A DNA stretch of 64,000 nucleotides from Pseudomonas flexibilis (GCF_000802425.1 NZ_JRUD01000002.1:186001-250000); one strand, 5' to 3'; positions 28,665 to 37,742 are shown, counted from the stretch's first letter. The notes: generated by a model not told the origin, from the sequence alone. Numbers and translations: made by a program.

Positions 28665-28729
28665 GTCGCGAAAGAACTCGCTCCCACAGGTCAGTGCCAG
28701 GCCTGTGGGAGCGGACTTGTCCGCGAGCC
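28665..28729. repeat. REP pair (BIME) of the classic Pseudomonas type
   Basis: Two inverted units, TCGCGAAAGAACTCGCTCCC and GGGAGCGGACTTGTCCGCGA, are joined by a CACAGG...CCTGTG stem. This is the standard Pseudomonas REP found between genes. It sits inside the iron operon between the second imelysin and DUF1513, so it may lower expression of the last gene. Confidence 0.85.
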
Positions 28730-28761
28730 TTCATGTCGCGCTCGCGCGTGAAGCAGCCCGT

Positions 28762-29826
28762 TCAATCCCCGTCGTGGGCGTTGAAGCCGATCTGGATGCC
28801 CAGCGCACGGGCCAGTTCGCCTTCCTGCAGGCGATGCAAGCGGTTCAGGCTGTCGTACAGCGCGTTCAGCGCGGTGCGTCCGGCCTCGTCGGCCAGCAAC
28901 TGACCGAGCGGCTGGTCCAGTGCGCCCAGGCGCTGCCGGGTGTCGGCATAGGCCGCATCGATCCGCGTGGCCAGTTCGCTGTGCTCGCTGTTCAGCAGGC
29001 TGCGCAGACCGTCCTGGTTGGCGCCTTGCCAGAGGCGCTCGGCGCTGTCCACGGCGGCTGCCAGGATGGCCAGGCTGGCACCGCTGCGCCAGGCCTCGGC
29101 CTGGTAGGGCTGCGGCACGCCCTTGCTCTGGCGGCCCAGCGGTGCGCCCAGCTTCTTCTTCAGGCCATCGATGGCCGACACCTGGGTGCGCAGCAGGTCG
29201 GAGACGGCTTCCTGGGCGTCGGCGTAGCGGTCGTTGGGGAAGCTGTGCAGGCGCGCCTGCATGCCGTCCTCATCCTTCCAGCGCGCCAGCACGTCGCTGC
29301 TGAGCGCCTGCTGGTGGTTGCCGATGGCGATCAGCAGAGGGCAGTAGCGCTGTTGGACGGCGCTATCGCCGAGGTCGATGTTCGGGTCGAACAGCACGTA
29401 CTCATAGGCAGTGAGGCCCTGGACCACCACGCTGCCCTTGTCCAGCTCGGCCTGGGTCAGCTGCGGCTGGCTGTTGAGCAGGGCCTCGACCTGGCGGGCC
29501 ACCAGGTTCTTCTTGTCCGGCCAGAACTGCACCTGCCAGGCCAGGTTGTTTTCGCTCAACGGGCCGAGCTGCAGCGGCTGCAGTGCCGACCAGCTGCGAT
29601 GGGCGCTCAGGTAGCTCGCGCGGGCCTGCTCCAGGCTTTGCTCGCCGGCGCAGAAGGCCTGAGCGCTGTCGGCCAACTGGCGGTCGGCCTCGGCCCAGGC
29701 GGTATAGGCCGGCAGCAGCACGCCGTCGGTCAGCGCGGCGCTGACCCGGGTGTACGGCTCCTCGGCGCCGCAGCCGGCCAGCAGCAGGCCCAGCACGGCG
29801 ACGGCGAGTGGGGTGCGTTGCAACAT
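28762..29826 (-). CDS. Imelysin-family lipoprotein (second copy, lacks the GxHxxE histidine)
   Basis: A 354-residue imelysin/EfeM-like protein. MLQRTPLAVAVLGLLLAGCGAEE is a lipoprotein signal (LAGC, Cys19). The family region that usually reads Gly-x-His-x-x-Glu is GLTAYEYVLFD here, so the histidine is replaced by threonine or shifted, while the Glu and aromatic residues remain. Imelysin-domain proteins are periplasmic and implicated in iron handling. It starts 10 bp after the di-haem protein gene and is the third gene of the operon. Confidence 0.85.
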   Translation of the reverse strand: MLQRTPLAVAVLGLLLAGCGAEEPYTRVSAALTDGVLLPAYTAWAEADRQLADSAQAFCAGEQSLEQARASYLSAHRSWSALQPLQLGPLSENNLAWQVQFWPDKKNLVARQVEALLNSQPQLTQAELDKGSVVVQGLTAYEYVLFDPNIDLGDSAVQQRYCPLLIAIGNHQQALSSDVLARWKDEDGMQARLHSFPNDRYADAQEAVSDLLRTQVSAIDGLKKKLGAPLGRQSKGVPQPYQAEAWRSGASLAILAAAVDSAERLWQGANQDGLRSLLNSEHSELATRIDAAYADTRQRLGALDQPLGQLLADEAGRTALNALYDSLNRLHRLQEGELARALGIQIGFNAHDGD

Positions 29827-29836
29827 GGAAACTCCT

Positions 29837-31258
29837 TCAGAGTGAATTCAGGAAGGCCAGCAGCGCCGCGCGCTGTTCGGCATTGAAGCTCAGCACCCGC
29901 TGCTTCGCAGGTTCGGCTTCCCCGCCGTGCCAGAGCACGGCCTCGAGCAGGTTGCGGGCGCGGCCGTCGTGCAGGAACTGGGTATGACCGTTGACCGCCT
30001 CGGTCAGGCCGATACCCCACAGCGGCGGGGTGCGCCATTCACGGCCGCTGGCCAGGAACTCGGGCCGGTGGTCGGCCAGGCCCTCGCCCATGTCATGCAG
30101 CAGCAGGTCGGTGTAGGGGCGGATGGTCTGGTTGGCCAGCTCCGGCTCGGCGGCGTCGGCGCGCGTCACGTGGCTCGGCGTGTGGCAGGCGGCGCAGCCG
30201 ACCTCGTGGAACAGCCGCTTGCCGGCCAGCACCCGGGCGTCATCAACGCTACGGCGCGCCGGTACGGCCAGGTTGCGCGTGTAGAACAGCACCTGGTTGA
30301 AGATGTTCTCGCTGATCTCCGGATCGCCGCCGTTGGGCATTGTCCGGCAGGCGTCCTGGGCCGCGCTGCAGTTGTCGCCGCGCAGCAGCGGCGTGGACAG
30401 GCCCATGTCGTTGAGGAAGGCGTCGGCGTTTTGCTGGGCCAGGCTCGGTTGCCCGGCCTTCCAGCCGAAGCGGCCGAGCACCTGCTCGCCGGTGGCCTGA
30501 TCGCGCACGTAGTTGGGCCGGCCGGAAATGCCGTCGCCGTTGCGGTCGTCCGGGTCGGCGTTGGCCAGGATCGCGTCTTCGGCGATGGCTTCCAGCAGGC
30601 CGAGGCCGATCATCGGCGGTGCGATGCGCGCCGAGAACAGCGTGTCCTGATGCAGCGCCCCGTAGCCGAGCTGGTCGATCTGCAGGCGTGGCTGGCGCAG
30701 CTCCACCGCGAAGCCGTCGGCGAAATGTTCGGTGCGGGTGTCGTAGGCCACGCGCACACGGCCCTCCGGGGCCACACCGGGAATCGCCATGTCCTGCAGC
30801 TGCCCGCCGTACACCGGCTCGGGCACCACGCCGGCCTGGGCCAGCAGCGCGGCGTGCTCGGGGCGGGCCGGCAGCGACAGGCGCACCAGCATCGACACGC
30901 TGTGGCTGGCATCGCTGGCCGGCGGATGACCGCGGCCGTCCTTGATGTGGCAGTTCTGGCAGGCGTTGGTGTTGAACAGCGGACCCAGGCCGTCGCGCGC
31001 GGTGGTACTGGCCGGGGCGATGACCCAGGGATTGCGGAAGAAGCTGTTGCCGACGTTGAAATCCAGGCGGCGGCTGGGCGGCAGGTTGGCCGAGGGCAGG
31101 GAAAAGGCATTGACGTCGCTGCGGTTGACCGTGGCGGCGCCGCCGGACAGGGCTTCGCCGGGTTCGGCGCGGCTGAAATCGAGAGTGGGTGACTGTTCCT
31201 GGCAGGCGGCCAGCAGAACAGAGATCAACAGCAGGCTACAGCGGGGGAGGGCGGACAT
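29837..31258 (-). CDS. Di-haem cytochrome / thiol-oxidoreductase-like lipoprotein (DUF1111)
   Basis: A 473-residue periplasmic di-haem protein of the DUF1111/CxxCH peroxidase-like group. The signal MSALPRCSLLLISVLLAAC has a lipobox (LAAC). Two haem c-binding motifs are visible: NACQNCHIKD (about residue 105) and VGCAACHTPS (about residue 360). Other marks are FGWKAGQPSLAQQNADAF and LLHDMGEGLADHRPEF. It is placed between two imelysin genes as in P. aeruginosa. An electron-transfer or iron-redox role at the envelope is inferred. The ATG at 31258 has GGAG upstream; earlier in-frame residues precede the signal peptide and are not used. Confidence 0.88.
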   Translation of the reverse strand: MSALPRCSLLLISVLLAACQEQSPTLDFSRAEPGEALSGGAATVNRSDVNAFSLPSANLPPSRRLDFNVGNSFFRNPWVIAPASTTARDGLGPLFNTNACQNCHIKDGRGHPPASDASHSVSMLVRLSLPARPEHAALLAQAGVVPEPVYGGQLQDMAIPGVAPEGRVRVAYDTRTEHFADGFAVELRQPRLQIDQLGYGALHQDTLFSARIAPPMIGLGLLEAIAEDAILANADPDDRNGDGISGRPNYVRDQATGEQVLGRFGWKAGQPSLAQQNADAFLNDMGLSTPLLRGDNCSAAQDACRTMPNGGDPEISENIFNQVLFYTRNLAVPARRSVDDARVLAGKRLFHEVGCAACHTPSHVTRADAAEPELANQTIRPYTDLLLHDMGEGLADHRPEFLASGREWRTPPLWGIGLTEAVNGHTQFLHDGRARNLLEAVLWHGGEAEPAKQRVLSFNAEQRAALLAFLNSL

Positions 31259-31359
31259 CGAAAACGCTCCGGTGCGGGAGGGCGCACGGGGTATCAAGGC
31301 AATGGAATGGTTTCTATCTTGGGATGAGGTCAAGAGTCGCAAGGGCTGAAGGAGCCTGC

Positions 31360-31379
31360 GGGAGCGGTTGGCCGCTCCC
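31360..31379. repeat. Perfect 8-bp-stem hairpin in the iron operon
   Basis: GGGAGCGG and CCGCTCCC are separated by TTGG, between the icmP-like stop (31400) and the DUF1111 start (31258). There is no T-run on the minus strand, so it is more likely an RNA-stabilising or REP-derived hairpin than a terminator. Confidence 0.55.
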
Positions 31380-31399
31380 GGAGGGTGCCGGAGCGTCGA

Positions 31400-32728
31400 T
31401 CAGAACGCGTGATCGGCGGTGTCCGGATTGAGGTCGCCGATGCCCAGCTTGGCGGCAGCCTGCTCGATGGAGGCGGTCTGCTTGACCAGCGCGGCGATGG
31501 CGTCCCGGATCAGCTGCTGGCCTTCGCTGTTGTCGGCGGCGATCAACTGGTCGTAGTGCACGCCCTGCGCGGCACTGTCCACCAGGGCCTGCAGCCGGGC
31601 CTGGCTGGCGTCCAGATCGGCCTTCAGGGTGCTGTCGGTGCCGGCGTCGACCTGGGCGACCAGCGAAGCCAGGCTCGGGCCGCTGAGCAGCTCGCCGTTC
31701 ACCCGGCGGTACTCGCCCAGGTAAACATTGCGGATGCCCAGGCCGTTGTAGAAGTGCGAGTTGTGGGTGTTGTCGCTGAAGCAGTCGTGTTCGTCCTCGG
31801 TGGAGTTGGCTTCCAGCGAGACCTTCATGCGCTCGCCGGCCAGCTCGCCCAGGGACAGGCTGCCCATGCCGAACAGCATCTTGCGCAGGCCGTTCTCGGC
31901 CGATTCGGCCTCCAGGCTGGCGCGGTAGTTGTCGGCACCCGGCTGCCATTGGGCGACCATGTCTGCGAGGTCGGCGACCAGCAGGTCGGTGGCGGCCTTC
32001 AGGAAGTCGCGGCGACGCTCGTTGTGGCCGCCGGTGGCGCCTTCGCCCACCAGGAAGTCGCTGTAGGGACGCTGGCCGGCGCCGGCGCCGGTGCCGTTCA
32101 GGTCCTGGCCCCAGAGCAGAAACTCGATGGCGTGGTAACCGGTGGCGACGTTGGCCTCGGAACCGCCCAGTTCGTTCAGGCTGGCCAGCAGCTCGCCGTT
32201 GATGGTGGTGACATCGATCACTTCTTCGCCGACGCGAATCTCGGTGTTGGCGATGATGTTGGCGGTGGCGCCCGGGTTGCCCAGGGCATGCTGGTAGTCG
32301 CCGGCCACGTAGTCGATCAGCCCCTCATCGAGCGGCCAGGCGTTGAGTTGGCCTTCCCACTCATCGACGTTGGGGTTGCCGAAGCGGAACACCTCGGTCT
32401 GCATGTAAGGCACCCGGGCGGCCAGCCAGGCCTGCTTGGCGGCCTCCAGGGTGGCTTCGCCGGGGGCGGCGAGGAACGCGTCAACGGCGGCCTGCAGGTC
32501 CTTGGCGGTGTTCAGTGCGTCGCCGAAGATGGCGGCGGCCAGGTCGGCATAGTGCTTGACCACGGCCTGCGCCTCGGCCTGATCGAAGGCGGCCGCCGCT
32601 GGGGCGTTCTGCTGGCTGGCAGGCGCGGCGGACTGGCTGGCAGGCGTGGCGTTCTTGTCGTCGCCACAGCCGGCCAGGGAAATGGCGAGGGCGAGCAGGC
32701 TGGCCGAGGCCAGGGGCAAACGGGGCAT
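31400..32728 (-). CDS. icmP: Imelysin-family lipoprotein (IcmP-like)
   Basis: A 442-residue imelysin peptidase-like lipoprotein (Pfam Peptidase_M75). MPRLPLASASLLALAISLAGCGDDKN carries the LAGC lipobox, followed by an Ala/Pro/Gln-rich linker (about 25-50). The signature GYHAIEFLLWGQD contains the Gly-x-His-x-x-Glu motif, and HDCFSDNTHNSHFYNGLGI and NVYLGEYRR are further family segments. P. aeruginosa IcmP was named as an insulin-cleaving metalloproteinase; iron uptake is the role now favoured for imelysins. The ATG at 32728 has AAAGGA upstream, and the in-frame start at 32797 is rejected because it precedes the signal. First gene of the operon, with a Fur-like site upstream. Confidence 0.87.
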   Translation of the reverse strand: MPRLPLASASLLALAISLAGCGDDKNATPASQSAAPASQQNAPAAAAFDQAEAQAVVKHYADLAAAIFGDALNTAKDLQAAVDAFLAAPGEATLEAAKQAWLAARVPYMQTEVFRFGNPNVDEWEGQLNAWPLDEGLIDYVAGDYQHALGNPGATANIIANTEIRVGEEVIDVTTINGELLASLNELGGSEANVATGYHAIEFLLWGQDLNGTGAGAGQRPYSDFLVGEGATGGHNERRRDFLKAATDLLVADLADMVAQWQPGADNYRASLEAESAENGLRKMLFGMGSLSLGELAGERMKVSLEANSTEDEHDCFSDNTHNSHFYNGLGIRNVYLGEYRRVNGELLSGPSLASLVAQVDAGTDSTLKADLDASQARLQALVDSAAQGVHYDQLIAADNSEGQQLIRDAIAALVKQTASIEQAAAKLGIGDLNPDTADHAF

Positions 32729-32776
32729 GGCTGAATCCTTTGCGGGTGTGGGGGAGAGTTTCCTCGTTAACCCGGC

Positions 32777-32795
32777 AATAATGCGAAAGATTTGC
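32777..32795 (-). promoter_or_regulatory. Candidate Fur box upstream of the imelysin operon
   Basis: On the minus strand GCAAATCTTTCGCATTATT matches 11 of 19 positions of the Fur consensus, with its CATTAT half intact. It lies about 50 bp before the icmP ATG. Iron/Fur control of this operon is known in P. aeruginosa; this particular site is a by-eye candidate only. Confidence 0.35.
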
Positions 32796-32827
32796 ATCCT
32801 TGCACAAGGGCTAATTGAGACTCGCCC

Positions 32828-34897
32828 TCATTCGCGTGGGCTGCTGCGCCTTTCGCGGGGCAGGTTGCCATGCAGCAGCGGAGCCAGCTCACGCGCCGGC
32901 AACGGCTTGCTGTACAGGTAGCCCTGGCCTTCGTCGCAGCCCTGGCTGATCAGGTAGCGTTCCTGTTCGCTGGTCTCCACCCCTTCGGCGATGACCTGCA
33001 GGGCGAGATTACGGGCCAGCTGGATGATGGCGCGCACGATGGCGGCATCTCCCTCCAGGGTCGGCTCGGTCTTCAGGTCGCGCACGAAGCTCTTGTCGAT
33101 CTTGATCTTGTCCAGCGGCAGGCTCTTGAGATAGCTCAGCGAGGAATAGCCGGTGCCGAAGTCGTCGATGGCGATCAGCGCGCCGGCCTGACGCAGCCTG
33201 AGCAGGTGCTCGGCGGCGGCGTGCACGTCTTCCATCAGGCAGGTCTCGGTGATTTCCAGCTCCAGGCTGCCGGACGGCAGCCGGTGGCGCTGCAGCAGCT
33301 CGGCGACCAGGCCGGGCAACTGGCCGTGATGCAGCTGTACGGCGGACAGGTTGACCGCCATGCGCAGGTGCGTGAGGCCCTGGTCGTGCCACAGGCGCAG
33401 TTGCCGGCACGCCTGGTCGAGCACCCAGGCGCCGATCGGCAGGATGCTGCCGTTCTGCTCGGCCAGCGGAATGAAATGGTCCGGGGCGATGGGGCCGTGC
33501 AGCGGGTGTTGCCAGCGCAGCAGCACCTCGACGCCGCAGATGTGCTGGGTGCGGTAGTCGATCTGCGGTTGGTAGACCAGGTGCAGCTGATCGCAGGCCA
33601 GGGCCTGCAGCAGGTCCTTGTCCAGCTCGCGGCGGCGGCGCATCTCGCGGTCGACGCTGGCGATATAGAACTGGTAGCGGTTGCGGGCGCGGCGCTTGGC
33701 CAGCGTCATGGTCAGCTCGGCCTTCTGCAGCAGGTCACCGGAGTCGGCGCCGTCCTCGGGATAGAGGGTGATGCCGAGGGTGGCGCGCAGGTGTACCGGC
33801 TGGCCATCCAGCTCGAACGGCTCGTCCAGGCTGTCGAGGATGCTCTGCGCCAGCTCAGCGGCCTGGTAGGGCTGCTGCGGGTCGTTCTGGATCAGGGCGA
33901 ACTGGTCGCCACCCAGGCGGGCCAGGCACTGCACCTGTCCGGCGTAGCGGCGCAGGCGTTCGCCGACGGCGGCCAGCAGCTGGTCGCCGCAGGGGTAGCC
34001 GAACTGCTCGTTGATCTCGCGAAAATCGTCCAGGCCCAGGCACAGCACGGCCACCTGCTGCTGCCGCTGGCCGGCCTCGGCGAGGATGCGCTGCAGGCGT
34101 GTCTGCAACTGCAGGCGGTTGGGCAGGTCGGTGAGCGCATCGTGCTCGGCGGCGCGCAGCAGGTTGTGCTCGGCCTGCTGGCGCAGCTGGCTGTGGTGCT
34201 CGATGGCGCCGAGCAGGCGATTGGCGGTGCGGATCCATTGCCCCAGCTCGTTGTGCTCATGCCCCTTGAGCATCGGCAACTGGTGTTCGCCGGGGCGTTC
34301 CGGGTTGATGCGTCCCAGATGGTCAAGCAGGCGCTCCAGCGGGCGGGTCAGCAGCCACTGGTAGATCAGGTGCAGCAGCAGCGCCAGGCCCAGGGCGCGC
34401 AGGAGGCCGCTGAGCAGAAGGAACAACGCGTCCTTGAGGAAGGCCTGGCCATAGAGCGCGGTATCCAGGCAAAGGCGCAGCTCGCCCACGGGCGCTTCAT
34501 CAGGCAGTTGTCCCCGGAGTGCCACGCTCAGTGAGTGCTCGCGGCCGAACAGTGCATCGGTCACGGTGCGCCCGGGCAGCTCCAGTGGCGGGCGACTGCG
34601 CTCGGCCAGCGGCGGCTCGTCCGCATGACCGATGAAGGCACGGCGCACCGACTCGTGCTGGAACAGCCCCTCGATGACCTGTTCGGCCATGGCGCGATCC
34701 AGGGTCAGGGCCGCCTGCGCAGAGGGGTCGCGGAACATGCTGAGGATGCGCTTGGCATCACTGTCCAGGGTCGCGCGCACCTGGTGCAGGGTGTAGAGGA
34801 TTTGCGCGGAGCTCAGCAACAGGCCAACCGCCAGGGCGGACAGCAGCGCGACCTGGAGCAACTTGCGGGACAGGCGACGGTGGCGTACCTGCGTCAA
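32828..34897 (-). CDS. bifA: Cyclic-di-GMP phosphodiesterase BifA (degenerate GGDEF + EAL)
   Basis: Membrane-bound c-di-GMP phosphodiesterase controlling biofilm and swarming. The 689 residues have an N-terminal membrane helix (about 10-32), a periplasmic domain, and a second helix (about 155-185). The GGDEF-like domain (about 245-410) has its active site as GGDQF (329-333). The EAL domain has EVL in place of EAL (457-459), and NLSAVQ, EITET, DDFGTGYSS, KIDKSF and EGVE are retained. BifA of P. aeruginosa also has a GGDQF site and lies next to sodB, as here, so the name is well supported. The cyclase is presumably inactive and the phosphodiesterase active. Confidence 0.9.
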   Translation of the reverse strand: MTQVRHRRLSRKLLQVALLSALAVGLLLSSAQILYTLHQVRATLDSDAKRILSMFRDPSAQAALTLDRAMAEQVIEGLFQHESVRRAFIGHADEPPLAERSRPPLELPGRTVTDALFGREHSLSVALRGQLPDEAPVGELRLCLDTALYGQAFLKDALFLLLSGLLRALGLALLLHLIYQWLLTRPLERLLDHLGRINPERPGEHQLPMLKGHEHNELGQWIRTANRLLGAIEHHSQLRQQAEHNLLRAAEHDALTDLPNRLQLQTRLQRILAEAGQRQQQVAVLCLGLDDFREINEQFGYPCGDQLLAAVGERLRRYAGQVQCLARLGGDQFALIQNDPQQPYQAAELAQSILDSLDEPFELDGQPVHLRATLGITLYPEDGADSGDLLQKAELTMTLAKRRARNRYQFYIASVDREMRRRRELDKDLLQALACDQLHLVYQPQIDYRTQHICGVEVLLRWQHPLHGPIAPDHFIPLAEQNGSILPIGAWVLDQACRQLRLWHDQGLTHLRMAVNLSAVQLHHGQLPGLVAELLQRHRLPSGSLELEITETCLMEDVHAAAEHLLRLRQAGALIAIDDFGTGYSSLSYLKSLPLDKIKIDKSFVRDLKTEPTLEGDAAIVRAIIQLARNLALQVIAEGVETSEQERYLISQGCDEGQGYLYSKPLPARELAPLLHGNLPRERRSSPRE

Positions 34898-35053
34898 AGG
34901 CGGTGGTTCCTGAACAACGGCATGAAGGAACAGGGCAGGCGGCCTGCTCGCTGTCGATTCCTTCTGTGTCGGAAGGCGGGGCGCAGACTTTAATGCGTCA
35001 GAAAAACCGGTACGGTGCTGAAGTCGGCGAATCGCGAGGGGTGCAGCGGGGAA

Positions 35054-35077
35054 CTGCGGCGGCCGAGGCCGCCGCAG
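35054..35077 (-). terminator. Hairpin terminator downstream of sodB
   Basis: A perfect 11-bp inverted repeat (CTGCGGCGGCC / GGCCGCCGCAG) with a two-base loop lies 8 bp after the sodB stop on the minus strand. It is followed by TTCCCC. The stem is very strong and the T-run short, so it is probably a terminator or a transcript end-stabiliser. Confidence 0.55.
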
Positions 35078-35085
35078 GGGGAACG

Positions 35086-35667
35086 TCAGGCAGCGTAGTT
35101 GGCGGCCACGAAGTCCCAGTTCACCAGGTTCCAGAAGGACTCGACGTACTTCGGACGCATGTTGCGGTAGTCGATGTAGTAGGCGTGTTCCCAGACGTCG
35201 CAGGTCAGCAGCGGGGTGTCGCCGCTGGTCATCGGGTTGCCGGCGCCGATGGTGCTGGCCAGAGCCAGGGAGCCGTCGGCCTTCTTCACCAGCCAGGCCC
35301 AGCCGGAGCCGAAGGTGCCGATGGCGACCTTGGTGAACTCTTCCTTGAACTTGTCGAAGGAGCCGAAGGCGGCGTTGATGGCGTCAGCCAGGGCGCCGGT
35401 GGGTTGGCCACCGCCGTTGGGCTTCATGCAGTGCCAGTAGAAGGTGTGGTTCCACACCTGGGCGGCGTTGTTGAAGATGCCGCCGGAGGAGCTCTTGACG
35501 ATCTCTTCCAGGGACTTGCCCTCGAACTCGGTGCCGGGGATCAGGTTGTTCAGGTTGGTGACGTAGGCCTGGTGGTGCTTGCCGTAGTGGTATTCCAGGG
35601 TTTCGGCGGAAATCTGCGGGGCCAGGGCGTCCTTGGCATACGGCAGCGGCGGCAATTCAAAAGCCAT
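35086..35667 (-). CDS. sodB: Superoxide dismutase [Fe]
   Basis: Cytoplasmic iron superoxide dismutase, converting superoxide to oxygen and hydrogen peroxide. The 193 residues show the metal ligands: His27 ([15 protein letters not shown]), the [12 protein letters not shown] histidine, and Asp/His in [24 protein letters not shown] and FGSGWAWLV mark the Fe-type enzyme. The ATG at 35667 follows GAGGAGAATTTCG; residues before it are not part of the family. It lies upstream of bifA on the same strand with the arginine exporter gene before it. Confidence 0.96.
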   Translation of the reverse strand: MAFELPPLPYAKDALAPQISAETLEYHYGKHHQAYVTNLNNLIPGTEFEGKSLEEIVKSSSGGIFNNAAQVWNHTFYWHCMKPNGGGQPTGALADAINAAFGSFDKFKEEFTKVAIGTFGSGWAWLVKKADGSLALASTIGAGNPMTSGDTPLLTCDVWEHAYYIDYRNMRPKYVESFWNLVNWDFVAANYAA

Positions 35668-35847
35668 CGAAATTCTCCTCTCTTCAGGGGGCAAGGCAGG
35701 CGGCTGGCGGGTTTGCCAGCAAGGGTCTCGGGAGTGTGACTCCCTGTTCTATGAGCCCGGGAATCATAGCATCGGCACCCTGGCATATCCACGCGCGAAC
35801 CGTGCGGGAAAAGGCTCTGGCGCAACGGCTGCGAGCCGGGCCGAGGC

Positions 35848-36459
35848 TCACTCGCCCAGCAGCAGGCGCGCGGCGATGCCCAGTAGCGTGGCGGCCACCG
35901 CCAGATCGATCAGCCGCCAGGTCAGGGGGCGCGCCAGTTTCGGCGCCAGCCAGGCGGCGCCCAGTGCCAGGCTGAGGAACCACAGCAGCGAGGCGCTGGC
36001 GGCGCCAAGCACGTAGGCGCCCGGCACGGCTTCGCGGGCGCCCACCGAGCCGATCAGCAGCACCGTGTCCAGGTAAACGTGCGGGTTGAGCAGGGTCACG
36101 GCCAGCGCGGCGAGCAGCACGGCGCGCAACGAACGCGGTCGGCGGCTGGTGTCCTGTTCCAGGCCCTGGGGACGCAGCGCACGCATCAGCGCCAGGCCGC
36201 CGTAGTAGATCAGGAATGCCGCACCGCCCCAGCGCGCGACGGCGAGCCACAGCGGATGGCTGGCGAGCAGGCCCGCCAGGCCGAATACCCCCACGGCGAC
36301 CAGCACGGCGTCGCAGGCTACGCAGAGTAGCGCCACCGGCAGGTGATGTTCGCGCCGCAGGCTTTGCGCCAGTACGAAGGCGTTCTGCGCGCCGATCGCC
36401 ATGATCAGGCCGGCGGCGATCAGCAATCCGTTGAAATAGCTTTGCCAGGCAACGTGCAT
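35848..36459 (-). CDS. argO: LysE/ArgO-type basic amino-acid exporter
   Basis: A 203-residue inner-membrane exporter of the LysE superfamily with about six hydrophobic segments. The family start is clear in QSYFNGLLIAAGLIMAIGAQNAFVLAQSLRREH, and LLAALAVTLLNPHVYLDTVLLIGSVG is another landmark. E. coli ArgO exports arginine and is activated by ArgP; here the gene is divergent from an argP homologue with 101 bp between, so the same pairing is likely. Substrate (arginine and/or lysine) is inferred from that context. Confidence 0.9.
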   Translation of the reverse strand: MHVAWQSYFNGLLIAAGLIMAIGAQNAFVLAQSLRREHHLPVALLCVACDAVLVAVGVFGLAGLLASHPLWLAVARWGGAAFLIYYGGLALMRALRPQGLEQDTSRRPRSLRAVLLAALAVTLLNPHVYLDTVLLIGSVGAREAVPGAYVLGAASASLLWFLSLALGAAWLAPKLARPLTWRLIDLAVAATLLGIAARLLLGE

Positions 36460-36560
36460 CAGACAGGTATCCGCGGTTGGAGAGAAAGCGCTGGCAATTC
36501 TCCCTGGTGGGTCTATATAAGAAAAACAAATCCTATTTATGTCTCATTAGGAGAAGCGAT
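36460..36560. promoter_or_regulatory. argO / argP divergent promoter region
   Basis: A short 101-bp gap with an AT-rich core (TCTATATAAGAAAAACAAAT at about 36511-36530) containing probable -10 elements. It should hold the ArgP operator, as LysR-type regulators normally bind between themselves and the divergent target. AGGAG just before the argP TTG (36549-36553) is its ribosome site. Confidence 0.5.
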
Positions 36561-37451
36561 TTGTTCGACTACAAATTGCTGGCCGCGCTGGGTGCCGTGG
36601 TGGAGCAGGGCGGCTTCGAGCGGGCAGCCCAGATGCTGGGGTTGTCGCAGTCGGCGGTGTCTCAGCGCATCAAGCTGCTGGAAACCCGCGTGGGCCAGCC
36701 GGTGCTGGTGCGTTCCACGCCGCCGGCGCCGACCGAACTGGGTCGGCGCCTGCTCAACCATGTGCAGCAGGTGCGCTTGCTGGAGGGTGAGCTCAGTGAG
36801 CTGCTGCCCAGCCTGGATGAGGGTGGTCTGCCGGATCGTCTGCGCATCGCCCTCAGCGCGGACAGCCTGGCCACCTGGTGGGCACCGGCGCTGGCGGATT
36901 TCTGCGCCGCTCAGGCGCTGCTGCTCGACCTGCTGCTGGAAGACCAGGACGTCGGTCTCAAGCGCATGCGTGCCGGCGAGGTGGCGGCCTGCCTGTGCGC
37001 GGTGGAGCGGCCGGTGGCCGGCGCGCGCAGCCTTCCTCTGGGCCGGATGCGCTACCGGGCACTCGCCAGTCCGGCGTTCATTGCCCGGCATTTTCCGGAC
37101 GGGGTGACGCCGCGGCGGCTGGCCCAGGCGCCGGCTATCGTGTTCGGTCCGGATGATCGCCTGCAGCATCGCTATCTGGCGGCGCTGGGACAGGAGGGGG
37201 GGTTCCTGCATCATCTCTGTCCGTCCTCCGAAGGGTTCGTACGCCTGATCGAGAACGGCATCGGCTGGGGCCTGGTGCCCGAGATCCAGGTACGCGAGGC
37301 GTGCGCGGCGGGCCGCCTGCGCGAGCTGTTGACGGACCGGCCGATCGACGTACCGCTGTACTGGCACTACTGGCGCAACGGGGGCAGCCTGCTGGCCACG
37401 CTGACCGGTCACCTGCAGCGGCGTGCTGGAGAGTGGTTGCTTCCAGACTGA
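36561..37451 (+). CDS. argP: LysR-family regulator ArgP (IciA)
   Basis: A 296-residue LysR-type activator that senses arginine/lysine and controls the exporter gene argO. The winged HTH is at about residues 18-37 (GGFERAAQMLGLSQSAVSQRIKLLE). The effector domain follows, with LRIALSADSLATWWAPALADF and ACLCAVERPVAGARSLPLG. The TTG at 36561 is used because LFDYKLLAALGAVVEQGG aligns with the family N-terminus and AGGAG precedes it. The longer reading from 36477 adds residues with no homology that run through the promoter region. Confidence 0.92.
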   Translation: MFDYKLLAALGAVVEQGGFERAAQMLGLSQSAVSQRIKLLETRVGQPVLVRSTPPAPTELGRRLLNHVQQVRLLEGELSELLPSLDEGGLPDRLRIALSADSLATWWAPALADFCAAQALLLDLLLEDQDVGLKRMRAGEVAACLCAVERPVAGARSLPLGRMRYRALASPAFIARHFPDGVTPRRLAQAPAIVFGPDDRLQHRYLAALGQEGGFLHHLCPSSEGFVRLIENGIGWGLVPEIQVREACAAGRLRELLTDRPIDVPLYWHYWRNGGSLLATLTGHLQRRAGEWLLPD

Positions 37452-37742
37452 TCAGCCCAGCACGCGCTGACCCCGGTAGATGCGCACGCGCAGGTTGTCC
37501 GGGGGGCTCTCCTGTTGCCGGTGGGCGTTCAGCGCCGCGCTGGCGGAGGGCTGATCCTGTTCGATCAACTGGGCCAGGCGTTCCCCCAGTTGATAGGTTT
37601 GCGGTTCGCGCGAGGTACGGCTGGCCATCAGCAGTGCCTCGACCGCGTCCGGCTGGTGCAGGTGGATATCGATGCCCTGCTCGTTGCGCACGCGGCGGCG
37701 TAGCAGTTGCATGCAGTCGATGAGGGCCTTGTTCATCTCCAT
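37452..37742 (-). CDS. Small hypothetical protein, probably cytoplasmic (96 aa)
   Basis: The ATG at 37742 has AGGAG five bases upstream. The 96 residues begin MEMNKALIDCMQLLRRRV and are mostly helical and charged (RNEQGIDIHLHQPDAVEALLMASRTSREPQ, then GERLAQLIEQDQPSAS). It ends VRIYRGQRVLG. No signal peptide or membrane segment. A family cannot be named; similar small genes sit next to argP in pseudomonads as I remember. Its stop codon is 1 bp from the argP stop, in convergent arrangement. Confidence 0.65.
   Translation of the reverse strand: MEMNKALIDCMQLLRRRVRNEQGIDIHLHQPDAVEALLMASRTSREPQTYQLGERLAQLIEQDQPSASAALNAHRQQESPPDNLRVRIYRGQRVLG

Noticed and set aside
35054..35077. Attachment site or integration scar, because of the perfect GC palindrome
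   Set aside because: No integrase or tRNA gene nearby; placement 8 bp after sodB fits a terminator better.
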